Shown here in pieces: positions 6,401 through 14,206 of a stretch of DNA of 14,206 nucleotides. The notes under the pieces are model-generated. The model made no database searches and had not been told where the DNA came from. It saw nothing but the letters and a program-made list of their open reading frames with translations. A program made the position numbers and the translations under genes. Source of the DNA: CAYNST01 sp964641175 (GTDB taxonomy: Bacteria; Pseudomonadota; Gammaproteobacteria; Pseudomonadales; Cellvibrionaceae); contig CAZXLJ010000085.1 of assembly GCA_964641175.1 (NCBI GenBank), forward strand, positions 1-14,206, in the 5' to 3' direction. The first letter of the stretch is position 1. Every line of letters begins with the position of its first letter.

Positions 6401-9400
6401 GCAAACAATGTCGTACCCCCGGTAGCCACTGGGGACCCTGCAGCACTCAGGCCGCCATTGTAGGTGCGCGTTACATCCGCGGTGGTCACCAGCAGGCTCG
6501 CAGGCGTCACGCTCAGCGAGTGATTGCCACCGTTCAGCGTGTAATTAGTCGCCAACCCGCCACCGTCGCCATTCATAAGCGCCAGGGTGCCCGGCGCCAC
6601 GGGCTTGCTGGCGCCCACATGACGGTCCGCGGTGAAACCCGCGCCCGAAAGCCCGAGCGTTTCACCGCCGACCAGCGTGCCGGTATCGAGATCGCTGGCG
6701 GCAACCTCGACCGTGCCGTCGTAGGTGCGGGACCCAAAAAGGTTGACCACGAAAGGCAGGATCGAGGCCGTCGTCTCGGCCGTCGTATCCGCGAGCGTGT
6801 AATTACCGGCATCCGCACCACCGAGGGTCAGCCCGGAGATCGCCACTTCCAGACCTGTACCGGCATTGGGACCTGCAGTAAAGACACCGCCGGCACCGGT
6901 GACGATCAGCTCATCGTCGCCAAACCGGCCTGTGAATGCCGCCTGACCGGTCTCGACCGTTGCCGTGGCTGTCCCGTCATAAACCTTGTCGAGGGCGGTA
7001 ATGCCTGTCACCGAGGCGATGGTTGCGGGGGTGATCTCGCCGATATCCGCGGTTGCCGTGCTGGTGGCAAGCTGGTAGCCATAGACAGGTGCCGCCCCGT
7101 TCGAGGCACTGGCGATGGCGATTCCGGCCACGCTCACCGTCAAATCCTCACCCACATCCGCATCTTCAAAGGTGCCGCTCGCGGGGTTATTAAGTACGAC
7201 CGTATCGCCATCAATAGCGCCCGAGACCTGATAGTTGGCGGGAGCCAGGGGCGCCGCTGTCGTGCCGTCGTAGGTCCGGCTCACGCTGCCGGTCAAGGCA
7301 ACGCTCACGCTCGGCGCCAGGGTAAACAGCACCCCGTCGCCATTTCCCAGCGGTGCGGTCGTCCCGTAGGTTGCGTTGTACTGTTTGTATTCCGGAGTCA
7401 GCCCGTCCAGCGAATTCAACAGGGGGCTGGAGGACCAGATTTGCCAGAGCGCCTGTTCATCCAGGCTCATTACAGCCCCGCCCGCCTCGTTGATGAAATT
7501 GGCGGACGCAACTAAAACAATGTCGTTGCCACTGCCGCTCGTACTGATGCTGGCGTTTTCATCAAGCGTGAGTGTCCCGCGGGTCTGGACGGTGATATCG
7601 CCGTCCGTGGTGGTGACCGGGCCGGCAATGGCCAGGTTGGTGCCCGCATTGTTCAACGACAGGGCACCGCTTGCGGAGGTCATTCCCGCCAGAACCGCCA
7701 CGGTGTTGCTGGCATCAGACAAGTCGACCGGGCCTGCGGCATCCACCGAGAGATCCGACGTACGCAGCGCCCCGGTCTGGGTGAGAGAACCGCCGGCGGT
7801 CAGATCCAGGGAACTGGCCGAGGCTGCATTGAGCACCATGTTGCCGCTCTGGACGACGGTGACGTCCGTACCGCTCAGACGCAGGCTGCCGAACGTGTTG
7901 GACGCATCCGGCAGGTCGATGACGCCGCTGTTGCCAACTGTGCCGTTCTCGGCAGTCAACCAGGCCTGGCCACCTACGGCGAGCGCACCGTCCTGAAAGA
8001 TGCCTGTCTCGGCACTGGCCCCGGAATCCACCACATCCGGACTTGCCGTGGCAATGGTCAGGGCGCCAACGAAGCTGTTGCCGGCATTGTTCAGGTCAAT
8101 GGCAGTCCCCGCTATGGCAGCGCCGTCGAAGATCGTCCCGCCGGACTGGCTCACCACGACCACATTGCCGCTGGAATCGATACCTGTGGCGAAAACATTG
8201 CCTTCGGCATCCCGCGCCTGCAGGGCACCATTGTTCATTTCCAGCGTGATGGTGCCGACCCGGGTAATGACGTTGCCGCCACCGCCACCGCCGGTACCGA
8301 TATTGCCAAACACATTGGCAGCCCCCGGATCCAGAATAATGGCCCCACTCCCCGGAGTGTTGAATTCGCCCGCTACCCGCAGAGTGCTCCCGTCAGCCTG
8401 GGTCACTACGCCATCGCTGGTCAGGATAAAGTCACCGCCGATCACGGACGTGTCCAGAAGCGTCGCTGCACTGTTGCGCAGAACGACATCCCCTGCACTG
8501 AAACCTGCGGTATCCAGACGGGTGCTGCCGCCCACCGTCATGTCCGCGCCTGTGCCCTGACTGATCAGGCCGGCGGCGGTCAGGCTGAGATCACCGCCGA
8601 CGTTCAAGACGTCGCTGACAGTAATCGCGCCGGTGCCGGTCGTCGCGGTGAGGGCGCCATCCAGCGCCACCCCTGCCAGCTCCAGGTTACCGGTCACCGC
8701 CACCGACGCGTCATCGCCCGCCAGAGCCAGCGTGCCGAACTGGTTGCCGGCCTCCGCCAGGCCGATGTCGTGGCCTGATGCATCGACATCCACGGCAATG
8801 CCCGGGAGGGACCAGACGCCGTTTTGCACGATGTCTGCATTGTTGACCAGATTCAATAGCGCAGGCGTACCGGCAATGGCGACGGGGCCATACAGGTTGT
8901 CGGTGTGGTCCAGCCGGATTTCACCCGCGGTTTCGAGCGTCAGCGCGCCGGATTGCAAGCCGCCACTCTGAGTAATGTCGCCGCCTCTCAAGGTCAGCGG
9001 TGCATTCACGACCACCGGCGAAGCCACATGGAGTGCACCGGTCCCGCCACTGCGACCTATGGTGATACCGCTTGCGCCAGCCGGCAGCAGCGCCGCTTCG
9101 TCGGCGGTAATGTCCAGCAGGGTGCCGGCATCTGCCGCTCCACCCAGCGTTATTGCCCGTCCCGCAGTGGTGGGCTGGATTACCAGTGCGCCGGATGTGG
9201 CAAGCGCGTCATTCCAGTCGATGTTGTCCGCTGTCAGCGTGAAGTTGTGGCTTGCACCTTCCACGCCTTCCTGGAGAAGCAGTGTGTGCGTACGTGCATC
9301 CAGTCCCGTGCTGCCGGCGAGGGTGACGCCGCCGTTGAAAAACAGACCGTTACCGCGGATATCTCCGCCCAAAACCACATCGGCGTTGTAAGTCTGGCTA

Positions 9401-12400
9401 CCGGTTATGTCGATACTGTTCAGGATCAGCTCACTGCTGCTGGTCACTTCGAGGTCGCCGACTGTCGCTTGCAACTGGTCAAGACCCAGCACAATGCCAC
9501 TACCGAGTTCGGCGGTCAGCGTGCCCGTGCCCGAAACCGCGTTGGCAAACGCCAGATCGCCATCCCCGGTCAACACCTGGAGCCCGGTGTCGAGCCCCAG
9601 CGTACTGTTGAAGATCACAGTGCCGCCGCTCAGAGTACGGGTTCCCAACAGTTGCGTGGCATTGTTAAAGATTATCTGCCCACCGGGTACATCGCCGGCA
9701 CCATCGCCGGCAGCGGCCTGAATGTCATTAGTCAGCGTGATGCCGTCCACCGCGGTGAGACTCACGCCACCACCCTGACCTCCCGCGTTGATCGCTGGAT
9801 TCTGGGCGCCGGAACCGGCCGTCGTCAGGGCTCCCAGCGTCAGCGCCCCGTTGCTGTAAAGTGAAACGTTACCGCCACGGGCGCCAGCGCTATTGCTCTG
9901 GTCGAGACCGCCACCCGAGTTGATTGCCGCCACGGCAAGCGCACCGGCAGTGCTGATTTCCACTTGTCCGCCGGCGCGGTTGCTCGCGCCGCGCGTGTCC
10001 AGCAGGATGCTGGTGGAATCAAAGCTGGTTACCCCGGTTGCCGTGAAGGCGCCCCCGGCGGTGGTCAGCGCCGCGCCCAGGTTGATGTTACCGCTATGGC
10101 CGTTGAGATTAACGGCCCCGCCGGCGGTCGTCAGGGTTCCCGCCCCGGCGCTCAGGAAATCCGCTCCGGTACTGGTAAATGTTCCGCCTGCCGTGTCGAC
10201 GGCTTCCGTTACCTGCACAGCACCGGTTGTCGCATTGAGGCTGACATCCCCGCTGCTGGTGGTGATCCCTTGCAGTCCGCCAACAGTGCCCACGGTGACC
10301 GTCTTGTTGTTACTGAAACTGAATCCGGCATCCGGACCCGTCAGTTCGGCGGCCAGCGTGTCGACCGCATTATTCGCATGAGTGAGGGCGATCGTGTCTT
10401 CTGCGGCCACTCCCAGACCCCGGGCCCGGATACCGGCGGTTTGTGTCACACCGCCAGTCGACGTGCCCAGGGCGACCAGGCCGCCCGAGCCCGCTGCTCC
10501 GGCGCCGTCTCCCGCACCGCCCAGCGCCACCAGTGCGCCATTTACGGCGATGTTACCGCTGTCGGTTAACAGCCCGACCGGACCGCTGTTTCCGCCATTA
10601 AGGCTCGACCCAACCGGAGCCGCCCCGCCACTCGCATCAATCGCCCCTACCGTCATCGCGCCAGTGGTTTCGATAAGCACCACCCCGCCGTCATCGCCTT
10701 CAAGGCCGGCTGTACTGATGGAGTAGCCGCTGGAGTCGAAGCTGGCCGCGCTGATTGCCAGATTGCCGCCGCGGGTGGTAATACCCGCCGGGTTGACCGT
10801 ACCCACCTGCAATGCACCGGCGGTGACCAGCGTCAGGTCGCCTTCGATATCCGCCGCCAGCACCGCCACATTGTTGTCCTGCTGGCCCAGAAGGTAACTG
10901 CCGCTGCCGGATAATCCCAGCCCGTTCGCGTTGATCGCGCCACTCTGGCTGACATCGTCACCGACCTGTAATTTGGCGTTGCCCAGCGTCAGCAGGCGCA
11001 CCACGTCAAACCCGGTCGAATCCCGGTAACTGAGCGCTCCAGCTGTGCTCGCGGTGTCGGCAGCGTTGCGCGAGCGCAGGTCGATACTGCTGACTTCGTT
11101 ATCGGCATGGTTCAACTCGATGGCTGCACCGGCGTTGTTCAGGGTCCGGGCAATCAGGGCGTTCGCGCCAATCGCACCGCTCTGAGAAATCGCGCCGCCG
11201 CCGATCAAAGTCGCCGAACTGGTGGTCAGCACTCCGGCCACATCAAAACCATTGACATCCCGATACTGCACCGCGCCGCCCACGCCCGTGCTGCCGGTGC
11301 CATCCAGCGTTTGCAAAACGACCGACGCGGCGTCGTTGTTATTGGTCAAGGTAATCGCCGCGCCGCCGTCTGCCTCAGTGCGAATATCCAGTGCGTTGGC
11401 ACTCAATGCACCAGCCACTTGCGACACCGCGCCCTTCGCGATCACCTGCAAGGTTCCATCGGTGTCCACATCTGCCAGTCCGGCGTTGCCGGCCGAGGTA
11501 ATGCTGACCGTGCCGGTGCCCGTTTGATAGCGGAAATCGGACGCCATGGTGAAGTCGCCGCCCGTCGCCTCTACTGCCAGGGTTCCCGCCCCTCCGGTGG
11601 TGACCGAGAGCCCGCCCGAAGCGTGGTTGACGCTGCTACCGGTCAGTGCAATGTCGCCCGAACTGGAAGTTATCGGATCGAACAGGTTGAGCGTGCCGGA
11701 GGCTGACAGAATGACATCACCACTGCCCGTGCTGATGTTGCCGTCGGTGCGCAGGTTGCCATTCAACGAGCGCAACATGATGCTGCCCGCTTGTGTAGCG
11801 ATAGCTTCTGAGGTCAAGAGCAGGGTGTTGCCAGCGATCGCAGTGATGGAAGTATTGTCGCCAAGATTGCCCAGGGTACCGAGAGTCAGGTTGTTGGCAT
11901 CGCGCACGGAGGCACTGGTGCCGGTGGAATTGAGCAGAACGGTTCCGGTGAAATCGTTGGAGACGCTATCAAGTGCGATATCGCCAGCGCCCGCCAGAAT
12001 GGTGCTGTTTGCCGCCAGCACCCGACCGTCGGCCGTCTGGGAGACGCCCAGGCCAGTCAGGGTAAGCGGAAACCCCGTGGCATTCACGGTCGAGTCACCC
12101 AGGGCCAGAACGCCGCCGGCCGTGGCCAGGCTGGTGGCGCCCCCGGTGGTCACGTCACCGCTGACCGTGAGCCCGCCGCCGGTGTCGTTCAGGCTGAAGG
12201 CACCGCCACTGGTAAAGCCGGCCAGCGTACCAACAAGATTGGTGCCGCCCAGTGATACCGAAGACCCGTTGTTACCCGCGAGCGCCGCCGCACTCAGTAC
12301 GCCGCTCTGGGTGATGGCACCGGCCAGGTTATCCGCACCGCTACCTCCCAGCGTCACCCGGCCATTCAGCGCCGAAACCGCACCGAGCGATAACGTTGTA

Positions 12401-14206
12401 CCGTTGACGATTTCGATGGCCGAGTCGGTGGCGCTGGTGGTCGTCAAGGCGCCTGCCAGGGTGTGCGCCGCATCGCCGGCATTTAGATAAATATTCCCCG
12501 CCCCAGCGTTGACGGTGGAGGCCGCCGCTTGGGAGACGCCGGTGCCGCGCAAGCTCACATCGCCACTGGCCGTCACATTCTGGCTCCCCAGCGCCAGCGC
12601 CCCACCGGTGGTGGTCAGGCTGGCACCACCCCCACTGCTTAGCGGACCCGTCAGAATGAGGCCGCCTGTGGCGTCGTTGAGCAGAAAATCCGCTCCAGTG
12701 ATGACCGACCCCAGATTGGCTACGGTGTTGGCATTACCGAGATTGACCGCACCCAGTGTATTGACGGTGAGGGTATCGGCACTGATGAGGGTTGAACCCG
12801 CTTGCGTCACCGCACCGCTGATGTCGTTATTGCCGATCACCACAGTGCCGGCGCTGGCTGCTACACCGCCGAGACCCACCGTGGTTGCGCCCCGGATGGT
12901 GACGGCGCTGGCGGTGTTGTTGGTGGTCGAGACCGTACCAGCCAGGTCGATCGCTCCAGCAGTGGTGCCGTCGTAGCCACTCACCAGAATGGTTCCGGCG
13001 TCGCCGTTCAGCGTTGAACCCGCCGTCTGCGTCACTCCCTGGCCACTGAGCACCAAATTGCCACTGGCCCCACCCGCCGTGAGGTTATGGGACCCGATCG
13101 CCAGAGGCCCTCCGGTGGTGGCTACGGTTAGCGTCCCGGCATTGGTGCTGACGTTGCCGCTCAGTGTCAGGCCGCCCGTATCGTTGAGCAGGAACTGACC
13201 GGAATCCGTCACCGCGAATGGCCCCAACTGGCCCACATTGTTACTTGCCTGCCCCAGAGTGACAGCGTTGACCGCACTGCCGCTGAGCGTCGCGGCGGTA
13301 TTGAGGGCTCCCGCCGTCTGGGTGATGGCACCCTGAGAGGACAGAACCACATTCCCCGCATTGCCATTGACGTTACCGGCCAGAGTGATCGCGCTGCCAC
13401 CGCGTTGCGCCGTCAGGCTGACGCCGTTCCCGGAAATACTGCCATCGGCGGTGACCGTCATGCCTTGCGATGGCGTCAATAAGGTCACGGCACCCGAGCC
13501 GGCGGTGACATCACCAATCACATTCAATGGCGTGGTGGAGTTGGTGTAATTGCGCAGCAGGAAATTGCCGTCGGTGGAGAAATCGCCAAGACTGCGCACA
13601 TCATTGGAGGTATTAGTAAAAGTTGCCGTACTTGCCGTGGCGCCCGTCAATTCGTTGGTAACAATGCGGCCAGTCGTGATGGCACCGCTATTGCCGTAGA
13701 GGCCCACGCTCTGACCGCCTGCGGTCGACCCTACTATCTCGCCGGTACCAGTCACTCCTTCGCCTTCAAGCCTGATACGGTTCCCATAGATATACCAGTT
13801 ACCCAGTGCCAGGGCGCCGCCGGAAGTAGCGATGGAAACACTGCTATTGGTTGAACCATATGCCACATGATTCGTCAGGATCAGGCCACCCGCCGTGTCA
13901 TTGACAGTGAGATCACCACCCCGATACATGGTACCCAGCGCATTAAGCAGGTTGGGGCCCCCAAGGTTGACGGAGCCACTCGAATAAGCCTGCACCGTAC
14001 CGGCGTTTATCCGGGTCGTCGCGGTCTGCGAGATTGCACCATTGATGCGGCCCGTATCCACATTATCGATGCCCAGTTGTACCCAGCCACCTGCACCCGT
14101 ATCGATGTTGCCGATAACTGCAGCGCCGGAGTTGAGAAACCTGACCGCACCGCTGGCGGTGTTGGTGGTCGTCAGGCTGCCAGCCATATTGATGGCACCG
14201 CGGGAA
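3448..14206 (-). CDS. C-terminal part of a giant hemagglutinin/YDG-repeat adhesin
   Basis: The frame is open from the right edge (upstream codons read SRGAIN) to TAG at 3448-3450, at least 3585 codons. The ATG at 14187 is internal and serves here only as residue 1. Order: beta-helix hemagglutinin-type repeats rich in G, A, T, S, N, V and L (1-2235); a hinge with MSLDEQALWQIWSS (2240-2253); twelve YDG modules (about 2295-3360); a Gly/Pro-rich linker (3361-3500); and a terminal Ig-like domain. I see no cysteine in all 3579 residues and only about three lysines before the hinge. This is typical of very large exported adhesins of the two-partner secretion (TpsA/FhaB-like) kind, used in attachment or biofilm. 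The diagnostic signal peptide and TPS domain would lie beyond the right edge, so the secretion route is inferred. No C-terminal autotransporter barrel or LPXTG-like anchor is present. No partner transporter gene lies in the window. Confidence 0.88.
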   Translation of the reverse strand, partial: SRGAINMAGSLTTTNTASGAVRFLNSGAAVIGNIDTGAGGWVQLGIDNVDTGRINGAISQTATTRINAGTVQAYSSGSVNLGGPNLLNALGTMYRGGDLTVNDTAGGLILTNHVAYGSTNSSVSIATSGGALALGNWYIYGNRIRLEGEGVTGTGEIVGSTAGGQSVGLYGNSGAITTGRIVTNELTGATASTATFTNTSNDVRSLGDFSTDGNFLLRNYTNSTTPLNVIGDVTAGSGAVTLLTPSQGMTVTADGSISGNGVSLTAQRGGSAITLAGNVNGNAGNVVLSSQGAITQTAGALNTAATLSGSAVNAVTLGQASNNVGQLGPFAVTDSGQFLLNDTGGLTLSGNVSTNAGTLTVATTGGPLAIGSHNLTAGGASGNLVLSGQGVTQTAGSTLNGDAGTILVSGYDGTTAGAIDLAGTVSTTNNTASAVTIRGATTVGLGGVAASAGTVVIGNNDISGAVTQAGSTLISADTLTVNTLGAVNLGNANTVANLGSVITGADFLLNDATGGLILTGPLSSGGGASLTTTGGALALGSQNVTASGDVSLRGTGVSQAAASTVNAGAGNIYLNAGDAAHTLAGALTTTSATDSAIEIVNGTTLSLGAVSALNGRVTLGGSGADNLAGAITQSGVLSAAALAGNNGSSVSLGGTNLVGTLAGFTSGGAFSLNDTGGGLTVSGDVTTGGATSLATAGGVLALGDSTVNATGFPLTLTGLGVSQTADGRVLAANSTILAGAGDIALDSVSNDFTGTVLLNSTGTSASVRDANNLTLGTLGNLGDNTSITAIAGNTLLLTSEAIATQAGSIMLRSLNGNLRTDGNISTGSGDVILSASGTLNLFDPITSSSGDIALTGSSVNHASGGLSVTTGGAGTLAVEATGGDFTMASDFRYQTGTGTVSITSAGNAGLADVDTDGTLQVIAKGAVSQVAGALSANALDIRTEADGGAAITLTNNNDAASVVLQTLDGTGSTGVGGAVQYRDVNGFDVAGVLTTSSATLIGGGAISQSGAIGANALIARTLNNAGAAIELNHADNEVSSIDLRSRNAADTASTAGALSYRDSTGFDVVRLLTLGNAKLQVGDDVSQSGAINANGLGLSGSGSYLLGQQDNNVAVLAADIEGDLTLVTAGALQVGTVNPAGITTRGGNLAISAASFDSSGYSISTAGLEGDDGGVVLIETTGAMTVGAIDASGGAAPVGSSLNGGNSGPVGLLTDSGNIAVNGALVALGGAGDGAGAAGSGGLVALGTSTGGVTQTAGIRARGLGVAAEDTIALTHANNAVDTLAAELTGPDAGFSFSNNKTVTVGTVGGLQGITTSSGDVSLNATTGAVQVTEAVDTAGGTFTSTGADFLSAGAGTLTTAGGAVNLNGHSGNINLGAALTTAGGAFTATGVTSFDSTSILLDTRGASNRAGGQVEISTAGALAVAAINSGGGLDQSNSAGARGGNVSLYSNGALTLGALTTAGSGAQNPAINAGGQGGGVSLTAVDGITLTNDIQAAAGDGAGDVPGGQIIFNNATQLLGTRTLSGGTVIFNSTLGLDTGLQVLTGDGDLAFANAVSGTGTLTAELGSGIVLGLDQLQATVGDLEVTSSSELILNSIDITGSQTYNADVVLGGDIRGNGLFFNGGVTLAGSTGLDARTHTLLLQEGVEGASHNFTLTADNIDWNDALATSGALVIQPTTAGRAITLGGAADAGTLLDITADEAALLPAGASGITIGRSGGTGALHVASPVVVNAPLTLRGGDITQSGGLQSGALTLETAGEIRLDHTDNLYGPVAIAGTPALLNLVNNADIVQNGVWSLPGIAVDVDASGHDIGLAEAGNQFGTLALAGDDASVAVTGNLELAGVALDGALTATTGTGAITVSDVLNVGGDLSLTAAGLISQGTGADMTVGGSTRLDTAGFSAGDVVLRNSAATLLDTSVIGGDFILTSDGVVTQADGSTLRVAGEFNTPGSGAIILDPGAANVFGNIGTGGGGGGNVITRVGTITLEMNNGALQARDAEGNVFATGIDSSGNVVVVSQSGGTIFDGAAIAGTAIDLNNAGNSFVGALTIATASPDVVDSGASAETGIFQDGALAVGGQAWLTAENGTVGNSGVIDLPDASNTFGSLRLSGTDVTVVQSGNMVLNAASASSLDLTAGGSLTQTGALRTSDLSVDAAGPVDLSDASNTVAVLAGMTSASGALSLNNAGTNLAIAGPVTTTDGDITVQTRGTLTLDENASISTSGSGNDIVLVASANFINEAGGAVMSLDEQALWQIWSSSPLLNSLDGLTPEYKQYNATYGTTAPLGNGDGVLFTLAPSVSVALTGSVSRTYDGTTAAPLAPANYQVSGAIDGDTVVLNNPASGTFEDADVGEDLTVSVAGIAIASASNGAAPVYGYQLATSTATADIGEITPATIASVTGITALDKVYDGTATATVETGQAAFTGRFGDDELIVTGAGGVFTAGPNAGTGLEVAISGLTLGGADAGNYTLADTTAETTASILPFVVNLFGSRTYDGTVEVAASDLDTGTLVGGETLGLSGAGFTADRHVGASKPVAPGTLALMNGDGGGLATNYTLNGGNHSLSVTPASLLVTTADVTRTYNGGLSAAGSPVATGGTTLFASDSLAGGSFAFTNANAGTGKHVTVDAVTVNDSNNGQNYQVSYVDNVTSTIAAAPLTISAGNVSKTYDGNLSASGVPVASAGTLFVNVSNDGAQDSISGGSYAFVDPNAGTANKRVTVANVTITDGNSGGNYLVSYADNTTSTITPAPLTANIIGTPGRVYDGSTAIQLSSENVALDGLVTGESVAVAPVVGNFNSANVIQANTVTAALAPGDFTAGAATLLTNYQLPVSASGAGEITPRPVSLTGGRVYDASASVAGSIFDVGPLVGNQSLLVAGTGTVASKNVTPAPQSVNLGNLTLANGFNGGLASNYTLDGGTHTAVFTPATLTVSGLVALDKVYDGTTAANLSVAAAAPAGVLAGDDVELVIARGEFSHKNAGTNIPVHTTEVVLSGADQLNYQAAPLTGLSANITPRTLVITAAGNDKVYDGTTTATVSLADNRIANDDLSVSYSASFLDKHVGSGKFIQLADVVLAGADAGNYNPTSTANTFAAVTAAPLTLTTNDVVRTYNGTLAATGEAVIAGNTQLFDTDTLTGGAFAFTNANAGTGKTVKVSNVGINDGNNGRNYAVSYVDNTNSTIERAPLSISSSDVSKTYDGTVSAAGNAVVTAGTLYTNASNGGNRDALAGGNFRFADKNVGYGDKRVEVSGVTVTDGNGGGNYQIAYVDNVSSTINPAPLSVEITGSPNRPYSGNASVLLTSGNFSAAGFVAGENAMIAPLVGQFNSPEVAEAHTVVAALASENFRPAEGTRISNYTVPANASGPGFITPYDSGTDAPDAGLLTRVPPAELISSNTGRNPPGTPEVRVNNGQAPVEFMSQRIPTLSVVSAQPGILAESGGPVALPGGNMRQGPSGSAAGITGGSIVTGTGVMTATEARSGAAEGAVSMTGGFTRVRTFDATQAVAGETLSVRLPPDTFIHENEEIPLIYSARQASGAPLPGWLSFDPSQLRFSGYVPAGQEDLDLVVYARSPRGEEAFTSLKLRVTKP
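3451..3690 (-). other. C-terminal Ig-like (putative He_PIG/cadherin-like) domain
   Basis: The last 80 or so residues (about 3500-3579) read LSVRLPPDTFIHEN..IPLIYSARQ, then PLPGWLSFDPSQLRFSGYVP (Trp3533), then DLDLVVYARSPRGEEAFTSLKLRV to the stop. The LPxWLxFDPxxxxFSG signature is characteristic of putative Ig/dystroglycan-type cadherin-like domains in bacterial surface proteins. As the extreme C-terminus of the adhesin, it is either the distal tip or the part left near the cell, depending on the secretion geometry. Confidence 0.7.
4114..7305 (-). repeat. Array of twelve YDG-domain modules inside the adhesin gene
   Basis: Twelve modules of about 85-96 codons each begin with a (S/D/G)(R/K)xY(D/N/S)(G/A) motif. 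Tyr codons lie near 7272, 6981, 6723, 6457, 6199, 5918, 5650, 5391, 5130, 4875, 4619 and 4341. Each continues with a G(F/Y)..(D/N)..(A/V)G...V.V stretch and ends NY.(L/V/P).....I.(P/A). Ten have YDG, YNG or the like; module 7 reads YDA and module 12 YSG. Known YDG domains form stalk-like beta modules in hemagglutinin-type adhesins. Modules 4-6 and 10-12 are the same three subtypes in the same order, and modules 3 and 7 share a subtype. Confidence 0.88.
7440..14206 (-). repeat. Hemagglutinin-type beta-helix repeat region of the adhesin gene
   Basis: About 2240 codons of degenerate repeats with motifs such as GAITQ, LLNDTGG, LALG and VNLG..N. The right part shows a long period of roughly 165 codons: the GA(I/V)(T/S)Q heads lie near 14030, 13330, 12815 and 12317, each followed by V.LG..N, then (F/L).LNDT.GGL, then TTGG.LALG, then GVSQ or GVTQ. 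Further left (7.5-11.7 kb) the repeats are more varied but keep ISQSGAI and SL/AL cores. This is the expected pattern of a right-handed beta-helix shaft. Confidence 0.8.

Noticed and set aside
6292..7515. 407-codon plus-strand open frame antisense to the adhesin gene
   Set aside because: It mirrors the YDG repeats of the minus-strand gene, its translation is Arg/Gly/His-rich with no domain, and no ribosome site decides a start. GC-rich repetitive coding DNA leaves such antisense frames open.
8274..8296. CCGCCA-type microsatellite encoding a Gly run, possible phase-variation switch
   Set aside because: The repeat unit is a multiple of three (poly-Gly), so slippage would not shift the frame; copy number is also low.
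11546..12490. 314-codon plus-strand open frame rich in Pro, Val, Ser and Ala
   Set aside because: It is the reverse complement of the Gly/Thr/Ala repeats (GGT, GCC and ACC codons become Pro, Ala, Ser and Val codons); no recognisable protein. The same applies to the plus-strand frames at 7376-9864.
12967..12975. A thirteenth YDG motif (GYDGTTAG) in the beta-helix region
   Set aside because: It stands alone inside a hemagglutinin-type repeat, without the downstream NY and I-P features of a YDG module, so it is a chance match.

Overview
The window looks like chromosomal DNA from a GC-rich proteobacterium, most likely gamma- or betaproteobacterial. The evidence is codon use, Shine-Dalgarno-type starts, a two-partner-secretion-type adhesin with YDG repeats, a chromosomal-integron remnant and a guanidine-II riboswitch. 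I do not name a genus.

Layout: (1) 1-888 is the end of an integron. A broken integron integrase (about 489-888, plus strand) has stop codons, deletions, a frame change and no C-terminal catalytic box. Upstream of it is an attI-like recombination site (R box 318-324, L box 331-337). Next comes a clearly AT-rich gene on the minus strand (302 to the left edge), placed and oriented like the first cassette of an array that continues beyond the window. (2) 902-2179, minus strand, is a two-gene operon of unknown function: a polytopic membrane protein (TIGR02587/DUF2391 type) followed by a single-pass membrane protein (TIGR02588 type). (3) 2431-2819, plus strand, is a two-hairpin guanidine-II (mini-ykkC) riboswitch followed by a Gdx/SugE-type guanidinium exporter that starts at TTG. 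(4) A C-run/G-run palindromic element (about 2836-2911) separates it from a convergent RidA-family gene (2918-3304, minus), which lacks the usual catalytic arginine. (5) From 3448 to the right edge and beyond, minus strand, one enormous open frame (at least 3585 codons in the window) encodes the C-terminal part of a surface or exported adhesin: beta-helical hemagglutinin-type repeats, a hinge, twelve YDG modules, a Gly/Pro-rich linker and a terminal Ig-like domain. Its N-terminus (signal peptide, TPS secretion domain) and any TpsB transporter gene lie outside the window.

Functional links: the riboswitch and exporter form a self-contained guanidine detoxification unit, and the TIGR02587/TIGR02588 genes form a translationally coupled pair. 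The integrase is dead while its attI-like site and first cassette look intact, so the array is probably frozen unless an integrase acts in trans. I see no convincing link between these units and the adhesin. I found no tRNA, rRNA, CRISPR array or transposase.
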